Below the pieces are notes generated by a model. That model saw only the letters and a program-made list of their open reading frames with translations, was not told where the DNA came from and did no database searches. This document shows, piece by piece, positions 8,441 to 16,689 of a stretch of DNA of 64,000 nt. The position numbers were made by a program, and so were the translations under genes. Where the stretch lies: the NCBI RefSeq assembly GCF_000284375.1, contig NC_017249.1:5806001-5870000 (forward strand). Direction: 5' to 3'. Numbering within the stretch: position 1 is the first letter of the stretch; each line of letters starts with the position of its first letter. This DNA is from Bradyrhizobium japonicum USDA 6. GTDB taxonomy: Bacteria > Pseudomonadota > Alphaproteobacteria > Rhizobiales > Xanthobacteraceae.

Positions 8441-8659
8441 TTACTTCTTCCGGCTGTCCAGCGCCGCCTTGCACGTCGCGCTGAGCTGATCGCGCTTGGC
8501 GTTGAGGCAGGCGATGATCTTGCCGCCACCGGGTGCGATGCCGGCGCAGAATTTATCATAGTCCGCCTTGCACGCGCCGCGCGGATCGGACGATTGTGCC
8601 GAAGCCGCTCCGGAGATCGCGACGACGACGACGAAAGCAGCAAAGCTCAACTTGGACAT
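8441..8659 (-). CDS. small secreted cysteine-rich repeat protein
   Basis: A 72-residue protein with a signal peptide (MSKLSFAAFVVVVAISGAAS-A). The mature part contains GACKADYDKFCAGIAPGGGK then IACLNAKRDQLSATCKAAL, with four Cys in the spacing of the Cys-rich repeat also found in Golgi/FGFR-type Cys-rich domains. Small periplasmic proteins with one such repeat are common in Bradyrhizobium; their function is unknown. Two disulfides are likely. It converges with alr and is divergent from the exonuclease gene, 40 bases away. Confidence 0.8.
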   Translation of the reverse strand: MSKLSFAAFVVVVAISGAASAQSSDPRGACKADYDKFCAGIAPGGGKIIACLNAKRDQLSATCKAALDSRKK

Positions 8660-8699
8660 TGTATCTCCGGTGACGGAAGGCAGGAGCTATTAGCTCTAC

Positions 8700-9476
8700 A
8701 TGAAGATCGCGACATTCAACATCAACAACATCAACCGCCGCCTGCCCAATTTGCTGGCATGGATGCGCGCGGCGAAGCCCGATGTCGTCGCGCTTCAGGA
8801 ATTGAAGGCAAGTGATGGCGAATTTCCGGCGGCGGCCATCGAAAAGGCCGGCTATGGCGCGGTGTGGTGTGGACAGAAGACGTGGAACGGCGTCGCCATC
8901 CTCGCCCGCAATGCCGAGCCCATTCTCACCCGCGATCGCTTGCCGGGAAAGCCTGATGATCGCGAAGCCCGCTACATCGAGGCCGCCGTGCGCGGAATCA
9001 TCGTCACCAGCATCTATCTGCCGAACGGCAATCCGCAGCCGGGGCCGAAATTCGACTTCAAGCTCGACTGGTTCGCGCGCCTTAAGCGCCACGCCAAGAC
9101 GTTCATCAAGCAGGATCTACCCGTGGTGCTCGCCGGCGACTACAACGTCGCGCCTGATGAGATCGACATCTATCCGACGCGGTCATGGGACAAGGATGCG
9201 CTGATCCAGCCGAAGAGCCGCGCAGCCTTTGCCTCGCTGGTCGATCAGGGTTGGTGCGATGCGATCCGCGAACTGCATCCGGACAAGCGCATCTACACGT
9301 TCTGGGATTACAAGCGAAATCGCTGGCCGCGCGATGCGGGCCTGCGGCTCGATCATCTCCTGCTCAGCCCCGCCCTCGTCTCGCGGCTGGCCAAGGCGGG
9401 TGTCGACAAGAAGGTACGCGGCGAGGATGGCGCGAGCGATCACGCGCCGGCGTGGGTGGTGCTGAAGCAGCGATGA
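8700..9476 (+). CDS. xth: exodeoxyribonuclease III
   Basis: A 258-residue AP endonuclease/3'-5' exonuclease of the Xth/ExoA family in base-excision repair. It starts MKIATFNINNINRRLPNLL and carries the metal-binding Glu in DVVALQELKA, then YLPNGNPQPG, the catalytic AGDYNVAPDEID, FWDYKRNRWPRDAGLRLDHL and the terminal SDHAPAWVVL with the catalytic Asp-His. All catalytic motifs are intact and the length is normal. A palindromic repeat follows its stop. Confidence 0.94.
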   Translation: MKIATFNINNINRRLPNLLAWMRAAKPDVVALQELKASDGEFPAAAIEKAGYGAVWCGQKTWNGVAILARNAEPILTRDRLPGKPDDREARYIEAAVRGIIVTSIYLPNGNPQPGPKFDFKLDWFARLKRHAKTFIKQDLPVVLAGDYNVAPDEIDIYPTRSWDKDALIQPKSRAAFASLVDQGWCDAIRELHPDKRIYTFWDYKRNRWPRDAGLRLDHLLLSPALVSRLAKAGVDKKVRGEDGASDHAPAWVVLKQR

Positions 9477-9482
9477 CGGTGC

Positions 9483-9572
9483 CGTAGGGTGGGCAAAGGC
9501 GCTCTTGCGCCGTGCCCACCATCTTCTGTCGCGAGTAAGGTGGTGGGCACGCTTCGCTTTGCCCACCCTACG
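9483..9572. repeat. palindromic intergenic repeat, copy 1
   Basis: CGTAGGGTGGGCAAAG (9483-9498) and CTTTGCCCACCCTACG (9557-9572) are perfect 16-bp inverted arms. Internal GTGCCCACC/GGTGGGCAC gives a second nested pair. A close relative with the same arms lies at 28,259-28,353, so this is a dispersed REP-like element; both copies sit just downstream of a gene end. Confidence 0.85.
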
Positions 9573-9585
9573 AGACCGCGCCAGA

Positions 9586-10401
9586 TCAACGCCCGTAATA
9601 TTCCTGCACAGTATCCCACGCCGCTTTTTGCAGCAGTTGGGTGGTCTCCGCATCCAGTCCCATGTTGTAGGAGTTGCCAACCGGCGAGCGCCCGGTCAGC
9701 GCGGCGAGCGTCACGCAGGTTGCCAGATACGTGCCCGCCGGACTCGGGTGCCGCTTGTCCGGCGCATACAGATTGAGCTCCGGCTGGAGCTTGCGCACGC
9801 GCGCGAAGGCGAGGCCTGCGGGGATCACGAGCGCATCATTGGCATTGCCGGCGAGCGTATAGGCCTCGGCCAACGCTTCCGTCATCTCCGGCTTGTCGGC
9901 ATAGGCCCAGGACATGAAAAACACCGGCCGCATGCCGTGGGCACGGACGATCTCGCTATCCTTCTTCGCAAAGGTCGTGAACGCGTCCTTCAATTGCGGA
10001 TGGATCGGGCACTGGCTGCAATCCATCATGACGACGGCATCGAACTGCCTGCCCGGCTTGTTGAAGACGACGTTGTTCTGATCGTCGAAGGAATAGGCGC
10101 CGATGCCGCCCGGCCGCAGCAGATTGTCCATGTCGTGCCAGTCGAGGCCGGAGCCGCCGATCGTGGCCATGGTGTTGCGGTATGCCGCCTTGTTCTCGGC
10201 ATCCGCAGCCCGCTCCATGAAGGAGAGATGTCCGGGCATGCCGTTGTTGTAATAGAAGAAGCTGTTGCCGACGAACAGCGCGGCCTTGGGGAAGTCAGGT
10301 CCTGATGTCGTGACCTTCGGTTTGGTCTGCGCCTGCGCATTGAAGCCGGCTGCAACGGCCAGACACAGTGCGAGCATCACTCGCGCAAAAAGACGCATCA
10401 T
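9586..10401 (-). CDS. secreted SGNH/GDSL-like hydrolase
   Basis: A 271-residue protein with a signal peptide (RLFARVMLALCLAVAAGFNA). The mature N-terminus has ALFVGNSFFYYNNGMPGH, a G-N-S block I variant of the SGNH family. The C-terminal DKRHPSPAGTYLAT supplies the Asp-x-x-His pair of the catalytic triad, and TIGGSGLDWHD could be the Gly block. SGNH enzymes are esterases or acyl-hydrolases; the substrate here is unknown. It is a single gene between a repeat and a Gfa-family gene. Confidence 0.7.
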   Translation of the reverse strand: MMRLFARVMLALCLAVAAGFNAQAQTKPKVTTSGPDFPKAALFVGNSFFYYNNGMPGHLSFMERAADAENKAAYRNTMATIGGSGLDWHDMDNLLRPGGIGAYSFDDQNNVVFNKPGRQFDAVVMMDCSQCPIHPQLKDAFTTFAKKDSEIVRAHGMRPVFFMSWAYADKPEMTEALAEAYTLAGNANDALVIPAGLAFARVRKLQPELNLYAPDKRHPSPAGTYLATCVTLAALTGRSPVGNSYNMGLDAETTQLLQKAAWDTVQEYYGR

Positions 10402-10499
10402 GGCTTCCTCCCCTTTTTCTCCGGGGCCGGACCAAATCAGCTTTTCAAAATCGCCTCAAGGTCACAGACGCGCAACGGACATGCGCGAGCCCTGCATGC

Positions 10500-10868
10500 T
10501 CACCACAAATTCCTGCCGTCGATCATGTTCACCGGCACGGCATCGAGATCGAAATCGTCGAACAGGCGTGCATTCACCGCGACCTTGGGGTTGTCGAAAT
10601 CGGGCTTGCCGGTCGACCAGTCAGGCGACTCCGAATAGGTGCCGCAGCCGCAGCTCGCGCAGAAATGATGTTTGACCGTGCGGCTGCCCCAGAGATAGGT
10701 CGCGACACTTTCCGGCGGCGACAGCAGGCGAAATTGCGCCGGCGTGTAATAGGCCCACAACGCGCCCCGCTTGGCGCAGAGTGAGCAGGTGCAGCGCGTC
10801 ACGCTCGCCGGCGCCTCCGTCACCTCGAACACCGTCTCACCGCAATGACAGCTCGCCTCGATCGGCAT
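10500..10868 (-). CDS. GFA family (CENP-V/GFA domain) protein
   Basis: The 122-residue protein has the zinc-binding cysteine pattern of the family: CHCG near the start, CTCSLCAKRGALWAYY, then HHFCASCGCGTYSE, with seven Cys in the usual positions. Named after glutathione-dependent formaldehyde-activating enzyme, most members have no proven formaldehyde activity; they probably bind glutathione or a thiol adduct. It stands alone and gives no pathway context. Confidence 0.85.
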   Translation of the reverse strand: MPIEASCHCGETVFEVTEAPASVTRCTCSLCAKRGALWAYYTPAQFRLLSPPESVATYLWGSRTVKHHFCASCGCGTYSESPDWSTGKPDFDNPKVAVNARLFDDFDLDAVPVNMIDGRNLW

Positions 10869-10945
10869 GGACCCGCTCTCCGTTTTGTCAGGAGATGGTC
10901 GTAGCCTGCCCCTGCTGCCAACATGCTGTCAGCAGCGCACGCCCG

Positions 10946-11263
10946 TCACGGAGCCTCGTTCGCGGACAGCCGCCTGGCGTTCGCGGCCACGTGCTCGCGA
11001 TAGCGCTGGACGACCGCGGTCGGCGTTGCTCCCGCAAGCAGGCTCGCGGCCGCCTCGAAAGCCGCGGCGATCTTCTCGCTGACCATCAGCACCGCCTCCT
11101 GCCCGGCGGCCTCGTCGCCATGGCTGAGCGTCTCGCAGCGCAGCCGCACCACCTCGCTGGCTTCGACCGCGAGCATCGCGCCCGCATACCAGGGAAAGCC
11201 GTTGTCGGATCCGCTGAGCGCCGCATGACGGTCGAGGGCGGAGAAGGAATGATGATCGGGCAT
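10946..11263 (-). CDS. hypothetical protein, helical (105 aa)
   Basis: I do not recognise a named family. The chosen start gives MPDHHSFSALDRHAALSGSD; the frame is open upstream but into AT-richer promoter-like DNA. The C-terminal two thirds is a run of amphipathic helices (VEASEVVRLRCETLSHGDEA, then VSEKIAAAFEAAASLLAG), loosely like phasin-type helical proteins. No signal peptide or membrane segment. It is divergent from the FadR-type regulator gene. Confidence 0.55.
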   Translation of the reverse strand: MPDHHSFSALDRHAALSGSDNGFPWYAGAMLAVEASEVVRLRCETLSHGDEAAGQEAVLMVSEKIAAAFEAAASLLAGATPTAVVQRYREHVAANARRLSANEAP

Positions 11264-11408
11264 CGCGGACCTCAAATTCTTTGAGTGAACGCTCCGATCA
11301 ATACGCCTCAAATTTGAAGGATCCGGCCGCGGAACCGATCGGATTGGCCGCGCCTGCGACACCCGCAATTAACCAAGGCTCTTGACGCCCACGCCCTGGT
11401 CAGCCTAC

Positions 11409-11430
11409 TGGTCTGACCACGATCAGACCA
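11409..11430 (+). promoter_or_regulatory. FadR-type operator upstream of the GntR regulator
   Basis: TGGTCTGA (11409-11416) and TCAGACCA (11423-11430) are perfect 8-bp inverted arms with six bases between them. The left part also reads TGGTCTGACCA, matching the TGGTnnnACCA pattern typical of FadR-subfamily GntR regulators. It lies 14 bases before the start of the regulator gene, so autorepression is likely. Confidence 0.65.
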
Positions 11431-11443
11431 AAAAGAGACCGGG

Positions 11444-12184
11444 ATGGAACTGAAGCGGGCCACCGAGGGCGAAAAAGGGTTCGAGAAGGTGTTCGCCTTT
11501 CTGCGCGAACGCCTGCTTGCAGGCTCGCTCAAGCCCGGCGACCGCCTGATTTCCGAGCGCGAGCTGGCGACCCTCCTCGGCGTCAGCCGGCCGATCGTCC
11601 GCGAGGCGCTGCGCGCCCTCACCGTGCTCGGCATCGTCGAAATCCGCGACCGCATCGGCACCGTGGTGACGCAACCGGACGTCTCGGTGCTGAACGACTT
11701 CTTCACCTTCGCGCTCGCCCAGCAGGCGGACATGCTCGATGACGTCATGCAGGCGCGCGTCGCGATCGAGTGCCAGGCGATCCGGCTCGCCTGCGAGCGC
11801 GCCAACATCGCCGATTTCGAACGCCTGCAGCGTGCGCTCGCGAAGATCGGAGAGACGATCGACGAGGCAGACGCCGGCGGCATGGCGGACTTCGAATTCC
11901 ATCGCGCCATCGTCGTGGCCTCGCACTCGGAAACGCTGACGGTCTTGCACGGTTCGCTGGCGGGACTGCTGACGCATTCGCATCGCAGCCGCCGCGAGCT
12001 GGTGCAGGCCTTCCCGTCGATGAAGACGTACCTGATCGACGACCACCGGCGCATCTTCGACGCAATCATCGCGCGCGACCCCGAGCGAGCGGACGCGACG
12101 CTGCGCAAGCATTTTGCCATTGGCGACGAATACCGCAGGCGCGCCGTCGTCGGCGACATCGACAAGACCAGCGCCTCAGGCTGA
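11444..12184 (+). CDS. FadR-subfamily GntR transcriptional regulator
   Basis: A 246-residue protein with an N-terminal winged helix (LKPGDRLISERELATLLG, VSRPIVREALRALTVLG) and a C-terminal helical FCD ligand domain (MADFEFHRAIVVASHS, later DDHRRIFDAIIARDPERAD with metal-binding His). FCD regulators usually sense carboxylic or sugar acids. It heads an operon of dehydrogenase, ABC importer and isomerase genes, and a palindrome of the right type precedes it. It likely represses the operon until the imported substrate or a breakdown product binds. Confidence 0.9.
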   Translation: MELKRATEGEKGFEKVFAFLRERLLAGSLKPGDRLISERELATLLGVSRPIVREALRALTVLGIVEIRDRIGTVVTQPDVSVLNDFFTFALAQQADMLDDVMQARVAIECQAIRLACERANIADFERLQRALAKIGETIDEADAGGMADFEFHRAIVVASHSETLTVLHGSLAGLLTHSHRSRRELVQAFPSMKTYLIDDHRRIFDAIIARDPERADATLRKHFAIGDEYRRRAVVGDIDKTSASG

Positions 12185-12237
12185 TCGCGGCAGGCCAACA
12201 ACCAAGAAACCAATCAACCAAGAAACGGACGACTGAC

Positions 12238-13137
12238 ATGGGACGGAACGACAAGGGCAATGTCGGCTTCATCGGCATCGGCACGATGGGCCGCGAGATG
12301 GTGCGCAACCTCCTGGTGGCCGGGCATGCGGTTCGCGTCTTCGATCTCAACCAAGCCGCCTTGGCCGACAGCGTCAAGGAAGGCGCGGCCGGCGCCAACA
12401 GCCCCGCCGACGCAGCGCAAGGCGCCGACATCGTCATCACCATGCTGCCCGACACGCCCCATGTCGAAGCGACTATCTACGGCGAGAACGGCCTCCTGAA
12501 GTCGCCGCCACCGGGCAAGCTCATCGTCGACATGAGCACGATCTCGCCGGTCGCCGTCCGCCGCATCCATGCCGACCTGCAAAAGGTCGGCGTCGGCTTC
12601 ATCGACGCACCGGTCTCCGGCGGGCCCGTGGGCGCCAAGAACGCTGCGCTCTCGATCATGGCCGGCGGCGATGCGGCTGCCTTTGCGCAGGCAGAACCGT
12701 TCTTCCGTGCAATGGGCACGACCATCACGCATGTCGGCGCGTCCGGCGCGGGGCAAACCGTCAAGCTCTGCAATCAGCTGATCTGCGGCATCAACATCCA
12801 GGCGATCTGCGAGGCGCTCGCGCTCGGGCGCGCGTCTGGCATCGATCTCAATCTGCTGCGTCGCGTGCTGCTCGGTGGCTCCGCCGCCTCCTGGATGCTC
12901 GACAAGCTCGGCCCCGCAATGATCGCGGGCGACGTCTCCGCCGGCTTCCGGATCGATCTCCAGCTCAAGGACCTCCGCCTGGTGCAAGAGCACGCACAGG
13001 CGCTGAGCGTGCCGTTGCCCGGAACCGCGCTCGTCACCAGCCAGTACGTGGACGCGCGCGCGCATGGCGAAGGCAGCAACGGCAACCAGGCGCTGTTCCG
13101 CGTCTATGACCGCATGACCAACCAGGTGACGGGCTGA
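12238..13137 (+). CDS. beta-hydroxyacid dehydrogenase (3-hydroxyisobutyrate / tartronate-semialdehyde reductase family)
   Basis: A 299-residue NAD(P)-dependent dehydrogenase. The Rossmann motif is VGFIGIGTMGREMVRNLL; the substrate-binding motif is FIDAPVSGGPVGAKNAALS and the catalytic Lys lies in GAGQTVKLCNQL. The family includes 3-hydroxyisobutyrate dehydrogenase, GlxR/GarR and L-threonate dehydrogenase LtnD, which short motifs cannot separate. The frame is open far upstream, but the ATG at 12238 fits the family N-terminus exactly. Its place between an FCD regulator and an importer with an RpiB-like isomerase favours a sugar-acid or hydroxyacid substrate. Confidence 0.88.
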   Translation: MGRNDKGNVGFIGIGTMGREMVRNLLVAGHAVRVFDLNQAALADSVKEGAAGANSPADAAQGADIVITMLPDTPHVEATIYGENGLLKSPPPGKLIVDMSTISPVAVRRIHADLQKVGVGFIDAPVSGGPVGAKNAALSIMAGGDAAAFAQAEPFFRAMGTTITHVGASGAGQTVKLCNQLICGINIQAICEALALGRASGIDLNLLRRVLLGGSAASWMLDKLGPAMIAGDVSAGFRIDLQLKDLRLVQEHAQALSVPLPGTALVTSQYVDARAHGEGSNGNQALFRVYDRMTNQVTG

Positions 13138-13147
13138 AGCCGATACG

Positions 13148-13831
13148 ATGAGCCTCCAACTCGACTTTCCCGCGGTGCTGGAGCGTTGGCCAAGTTTTCT
13201 GGCCGGCGCGGCGCTGACGCTGGAGCTGGCGGCCTTCGCGACGGTGCTCGGCGCCCTGTTCGGCACGCTCGCAGCCGTCGGCCGCGGCTCGCGAAGCCCG
13301 CTGATCGCGGGCGCCTGCAAAGTCTATGTCGAGACCATCCGCAACACGCCGCTGCTGGTACAGATCTTCCTGGTCTATTTCGGCCTCGCCAGCCTGGGGC
13401 TGAAATTCTCCGCCTTCACGGTGGCCGTGGCCGCGCTGACGATCAATGTCGGCGCCTACACCGCCGAGATCATGCGTGCCGGCTTCGAGGCGATCCCGCG
13501 CGGACAGATCGAGGCCGCCGAAGGACTCGCGCTGTCGCGACTGCAGATCTACTGGCACATCATCCTGCTGCCGGCGATCGAGAAGGTCTATCCAGCGCTG
13601 ACCAGCCAGTTCGTGCTGTTGATGCTGGCCTCCTCGGTCTGCTCACAGATCTCGGCGGAAGAACTCACCGCCGTCGCCAACTACATCCAGTCGGACACCT
13701 ATCGCGCGTTCGAGACCTACATCATCGTCGCCGTGCTCTACGTCATCCTGTCGCTGGTGATGCGCGCGAGCTTCTGGGGCCTCGGCCTCGTGCTGTTTCC
13801 GCGCCGGCGCCGGCTCGGCACGCCGTTGTGA
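13148..13831 (+). CDS. polar amino acid-type ABC transporter permease
   Basis: A 227-residue HisM/GlnP-family permease with about five membrane segments. The N-terminal FLAGAALTLELAAFATVLGA and the family motif YVETIRNTPLLVQIFLVYFG are diagnostic, as is the coupling (EAA) loop EAAEGLALSRLQIYWHIILLP. It pairs with the next permease to form a heterodimeric channel. It starts 10 bases after the dehydrogenase stop. Confidence 0.9.
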   Translation: MSLQLDFPAVLERWPSFLAGAALTLELAAFATVLGALFGTLAAVGRGSRSPLIAGACKVYVETIRNTPLLVQIFLVYFGLASLGLKFSAFTVAVAALTINVGAYTAEIMRAGFEAIPRGQIEAAEGLALSRLQIYWHIILLPAIEKVYPALTSQFVLLMLASSVCSQISAEELTAVANYIQSDTYRAFETYIIVAVLYVILSLVMRASFWGLGLVLFPRRRRLGTPL

Positions 13832-13832
13832 G

Positions 13833-14507
13833 ATGACCATGGGCGGACATCTCAACATCAATCATCTGATGTTCCTCGGTCAGGGCGCGCTGTGGACGAT
13901 TGGCCTGTCCGTGATCGCACTGATCGGCGGCGGCATCGTCGGCTTTGTGATCGCGCTCGCGCGTATCTCGCCGCTCAAATCGGTGCGGATCGCCAGCGGC
14001 GTCTATGTCCAGTTGATCCAGGGCACGCCGCTGCTCGTCATCCTGTTCCTCGGCTATTTCGGCCTCGCCGCGATCGGCCTCAAGGTCTCGCCGTTAGCTG
14101 CCGCCGGCGCTTCGCTCACGCTCTATGTCTCGGCCTATCTCGGCGAGATCTGGCGCGGCTGCATCCAGTCGGTGCCGAAGCCGCAATGGGAGGCCGCCGA
14201 AGGACTGGCGCTGAGCCGCACCCAGCGCATGATGAAGGTGATCCTGCCGCAGGCGATCCGCATCGCGACGCCGCCGACCGTCGGCTTCATGGTGCAGATC
14301 ATCAAGAACACCTCGCTTGCCTCCGTGGTCGGCTTCGTCGAGCTGATGCGGTCGGGCCAGATCGTCAACAACTCGCTGTTCGAGCCGTTCGCCATCTACG
14401 CGATCATCGCCGTCGTCTATTTCGCCATGTGCTATCCCCTGTCCCTGTTCAGTCAGAAGCTGGAACGGCGGATGGGGCGTGGCAGGTCCAACCTCGCACC
14501 AGCCTGA
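13833..14507 (+). CDS. polar amino acid-type ABC transporter permease
   Basis: A 224-residue second HisM/GlnP permease, with VYVQLIQGTPLLVILFLGYFG and the EAA loop WEAAEGLALSRTQRMMKVILP. The C-terminus IIKNTSLASVVGFVELMRSG is typical of the family. Its ATG lies one base beyond the previous stop, so the two permeases are translationally coupled and probably act as a heterodimer. An alternative ATG two codons later is possible. Confidence 0.9.
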   Translation: MTMGGHLNINHLMFLGQGALWTIGLSVIALIGGGIVGFVIALARISPLKSVRIASGVYVQLIQGTPLLVILFLGYFGLAAIGLKVSPLAAAGASLTLYVSAYLGEIWRGCIQSVPKPQWEAAEGLALSRTQRMMKVILPQAIRIATPPTVGFMVQIIKNTSLASVVGFVELMRSGQIVNNSLFEPFAIYAIIAVVYFAMCYPLSLFSQKLERRMGRGRSNLAPA

Positions 14508-14508
14508 C

Positions 14509-15267
14509 ATGCAGCAAAACCCCTCCTCCTCCGAACCGATCGTGTCGCTCCGCGACGTGCAGAAGAGCTTTGGTCCGCTCCGGGTGCTCGATGGCGTCTC
14601 CTTTGCCGTCGAGCGCGGCGAAGTGCTGGCGCTGATCGGCCGCTCCGGCTCCGGCAAGAGCACGGCACTGCGCTGCATCGACCGCTTCGAGAAGGTCGAC
14701 GGCGGCGAGATCGTCGTGTGCGGACACCGCGTCGACCGCGCTGATGTCGATCTGCGCGCGCTGCGCCAGGACGTCGGCATCGTGTTCCAGAGCTACAATC
14801 TGTTTCCGCACCTCACCATCGAGCAGAACATCACGCTCGCCCCCTGCGCCGTGAAGGGCATGGCCACCTCGCAAGCCAGGAACCTCGCCCGAAAAGTGCT
14901 CGCGCAGGTCGGGCTAGAGGAGAAACTGCACGCCTATCCCGAGCAGCTCTCGGGCGGCCAGCAGCAGCGCGCGGCGATCGCCCGCTCGCTCGCGATGCAG
15001 CCGAAGGTGATGCTGTTCGACGAGGTCACCTCCGCGCTCGATCCCGAGCTTACCAGCGAGGTGCTCAAGGTGATCGAGCAACTCGCGGCAGACGGCATGA
15101 CCATGGTGATGGTCACCCACGAGATGGGCTTTGCCAAGGGCATCGCCGATCGGATCGTGTTCATGCACCGCGGCAAGGTCCACGAGACCGGACCCGCTTC
15201 GATCCTGACATCGCCAACGACCCCCGAGCTCATGCAATTCGTGGGCACGGGAAACCTAAAATCATAA
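14509..15267 (+). CDS. polar amino acid-type ABC transporter ATP-binding protein
   Basis: A ~252-residue GlnQ/HisP-like ATPase: Walker A LIGRSGSGKSTALRCI, Q-loop FQSYNLFPHLTIEQN, signature LSGGQQQRAAIARSLAM, Walker B KVMLFDEVTSALDPEL and the H-loop MVMVTHEMGFAKGIADR. The start at 14509 (MQQNPSSSEPIVSL) follows the upstream stop by one base and is preferred over an in-frame ATG inside the permease gene. It energises the two preceding permeases. Confidence 0.92.
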   Translation: MQQNPSSSEPIVSLRDVQKSFGPLRVLDGVSFAVERGEVLALIGRSGSGKSTALRCIDRFEKVDGGEIVVCGHRVDRADVDLRALRQDVGIVFQSYNLFPHLTIEQNITLAPCAVKGMATSQARNLARKVLAQVGLEEKLHAYPEQLSGGQQQRAAIARSLAMQPKVMLFDEVTSALDPELTSEVLKVIEQLAADGMTMVMVTHEMGFAKGIADRIVFMHRGKVHETGPASILTSPTTPELMQFVGTGNLKS

Positions 15268-15287
15268 CAGGGAGAGGAGAACCAAGG

Positions 15288-16082
15288 ATGACAAACAGGA
15301 CACTGCTCGGGACCGCCGCCGCGCTTGTCGGCTTCGTGATGATGGTCGCGACACCAGCATCGGCCGATCTGCTCGACGACATCACCCAGGCCAAGAAGAT
15401 CCGCATTTCGACGGACGTCGCCATTCCGCCCTCGGGCATGATGGACAGCAGCATGAAGCCGACCGGCTCCGACGTCGAAGTGGCGCAACTGCTCGCCAAG
15501 GATTGGGGGCTCGAGCTCGAATTCATCCAGACCACCGGCGCGACGCGCATCCCCAACGTCCTGACCGGCAAGGCCGACATCATCATCTCGACCCTGTCGG
15601 TGACGCCCGATCGCGCCAAGGTCATCGACTTCACCAAGCGCTATGCGACACTGCAATCCGACGTCGGCTGCCTGAAATCCTCGACCGTCAAGGACTGGCC
15701 CGACCTGAAGGACAAGCCGATCGGCGTCTCCCGCGGCACCACGCAGGACACCACCCTGTCCAACATGAAGGACAAGGACCTCAAGATCTCGCGCTACGAC
15801 GACGACGCCACGATGGTGACGGCGGCCGTCTCCGGCCAAGTCGACTGCGTCGCCTCATCGGCGACGATCATCAACCAGATCGGGGTGAAAAATCCGTCGC
15901 GTGTGTTCGAATCCAGGATCCCGCTGGCGACCTTCGACCTCGCGATCGGCCTCAAGAAGGGCGAGCAGCGCCTGATGGACAAGCTCAACGCCTGGATCAC
16001 CGAAAACGTCAAGAACGGCAAGCTCAACGCGATCTACAAGAAATTCCACGGGGTCGAGCTGCCGCCCGACATGCGCAGCTGA
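15288..16082 (+). CDS. ABC transporter substrate-binding protein (SBP family 3)
   Basis: A 264-residue periplasmic protein with a signal peptide (LLGTAAALVGFVMMVATPAS-A). The mature part follows SBP family 3: KIRISTDVAIPPSG, then TGKADIIISTLSVTPDRAKV and DFTKRYATLQSDVG, with GVSRGTTQDTTL and AIGLKKGEQRLMDKLNAWI. It delivers substrate to the importer encoded just upstream. The usual ligands are polar amino acids, but related proteins bind other small carboxylates, so the ligand is unassigned. A strong hairpin follows the stop. Confidence 0.9.
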   Translation: MTNRTLLGTAAALVGFVMMVATPASADLLDDITQAKKIRISTDVAIPPSGMMDSSMKPTGSDVEVAQLLAKDWGLELEFIQTTGATRIPNVLTGKADIIISTLSVTPDRAKVIDFTKRYATLQSDVGCLKSSTVKDWPDLKDKPIGVSRGTTQDTTLSNMKDKDLKISRYDDDATMVTAAVSGQVDCVASSATIINQIGVKNPSRVFESRIPLATFDLAIGLKKGEQRLMDKLNAWITENVKNGKLNAIYKKFHGVELPPDMRS

Positions 16083-16096
16083 AACCAGCGAAAATC

Positions 16097-16121
16097 GTGA
16101 CAGCCGCAAAGCGGCTGTCAC
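16097..16121 (+). promoter_or_regulatory. intercistronic hairpin between binding-protein and isomerase genes
   Basis: GTGACAGCCGC (16097-16107), loop AAA, GCGGCTGTCAC (16111-16121): a perfect 11-bp stem with a three-base loop and no T-run. Such hairpins often protect the 3' end of binding-protein messages, giving more of that protein than of downstream products. Confidence 0.65.
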
Positions 16122-16150
16122 GGCCAGTGTAAAATCAAGAAGGACATCAC

Positions 16151-16597
16151 ATGCGTCTCGTCATCGGATCCGACCACGCCGGCTGGCCGCTCAAGCAGAC
16201 CGTTATCGACCACATCCGCAGCCTCGGCCACGACGTCGTCGACGTCGGCTCCCATGACGACAAGCCGGTGGATTTCCCCGACATCGCTCGGGCCGTGGCT
16301 CAGAAGGTGACCTCGGGCGAAGCCGCACGCGGCATCATGGTGTGCGGCACCGGCGTCGGCGCCTCGATCGCAGCCAACAAGATGAAGGGCATCCGCGCCG
16401 CGGTCTGCCACGACGTTCATTCCGCCCATCAGAGCGTCGAGCATGACGACGTCAACGTCATGTGCATCGGCGCGCAGATCGTCGGCGCCTGGCTCGCCGT
16501 GGATCTGGTCTCGTCCTATCTCTCCGCCGAATTCTCGACGGACGATGATTTTCGCCGCCGCGTCGAGAAGCTGCGCATCATGGACGAGCAAGGCTGA
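16151..16597 (+). CDS. RpiB/LacA/LacB family sugar-phosphate isomerase
   Basis: A 148-residue protein starting MRLVIGSDHAGWPLKQTVID, with the active-site cysteine in GIMVCGTGVGASIAANK and the RAAVCHDVHSAHQSVEHDD region. RpiB interconverts ribose-5-P and ribulose-5-P; close relatives act on allose-6-P, galactose-6-P or tetrose phosphates (EryI/DerI type). As the last gene of a cluster with a hydroxyacid dehydrogenase and an importer it more likely serves a dedicated sugar or sugar-acid route than the pentose phosphate pathway. No sugar kinase or aldolase lies nearby. Confidence 0.85.
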   Translation: MRLVIGSDHAGWPLKQTVIDHIRSLGHDVVDVGSHDDKPVDFPDIARAVAQKVTSGEAARGIMVCGTGVGASIAANKMKGIRAAVCHDVHSAHQSVEHDDVNVMCIGAQIVGAWLAVDLVSSYLSAEFSTDDDFRRRVEKLRIMDEQG

Positions 16598-16689
16598 CGG
16601 CCTGCCCGGACCGCATGCGCTGAGCGGTCGGTTCCCTCGTCCGGAATGGATCGCCCGCATCGCCGGCCACGGCTAAACTCTCCCGATTC

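Noticed and set aside
12214..13320. A 368-codon minus-strand open frame opposite the dehydrogenase gene.
   Set aside because: Antisense shadow; the plus strand carries a complete dehydrogenase with catalytic Lys and Rossmann motif.
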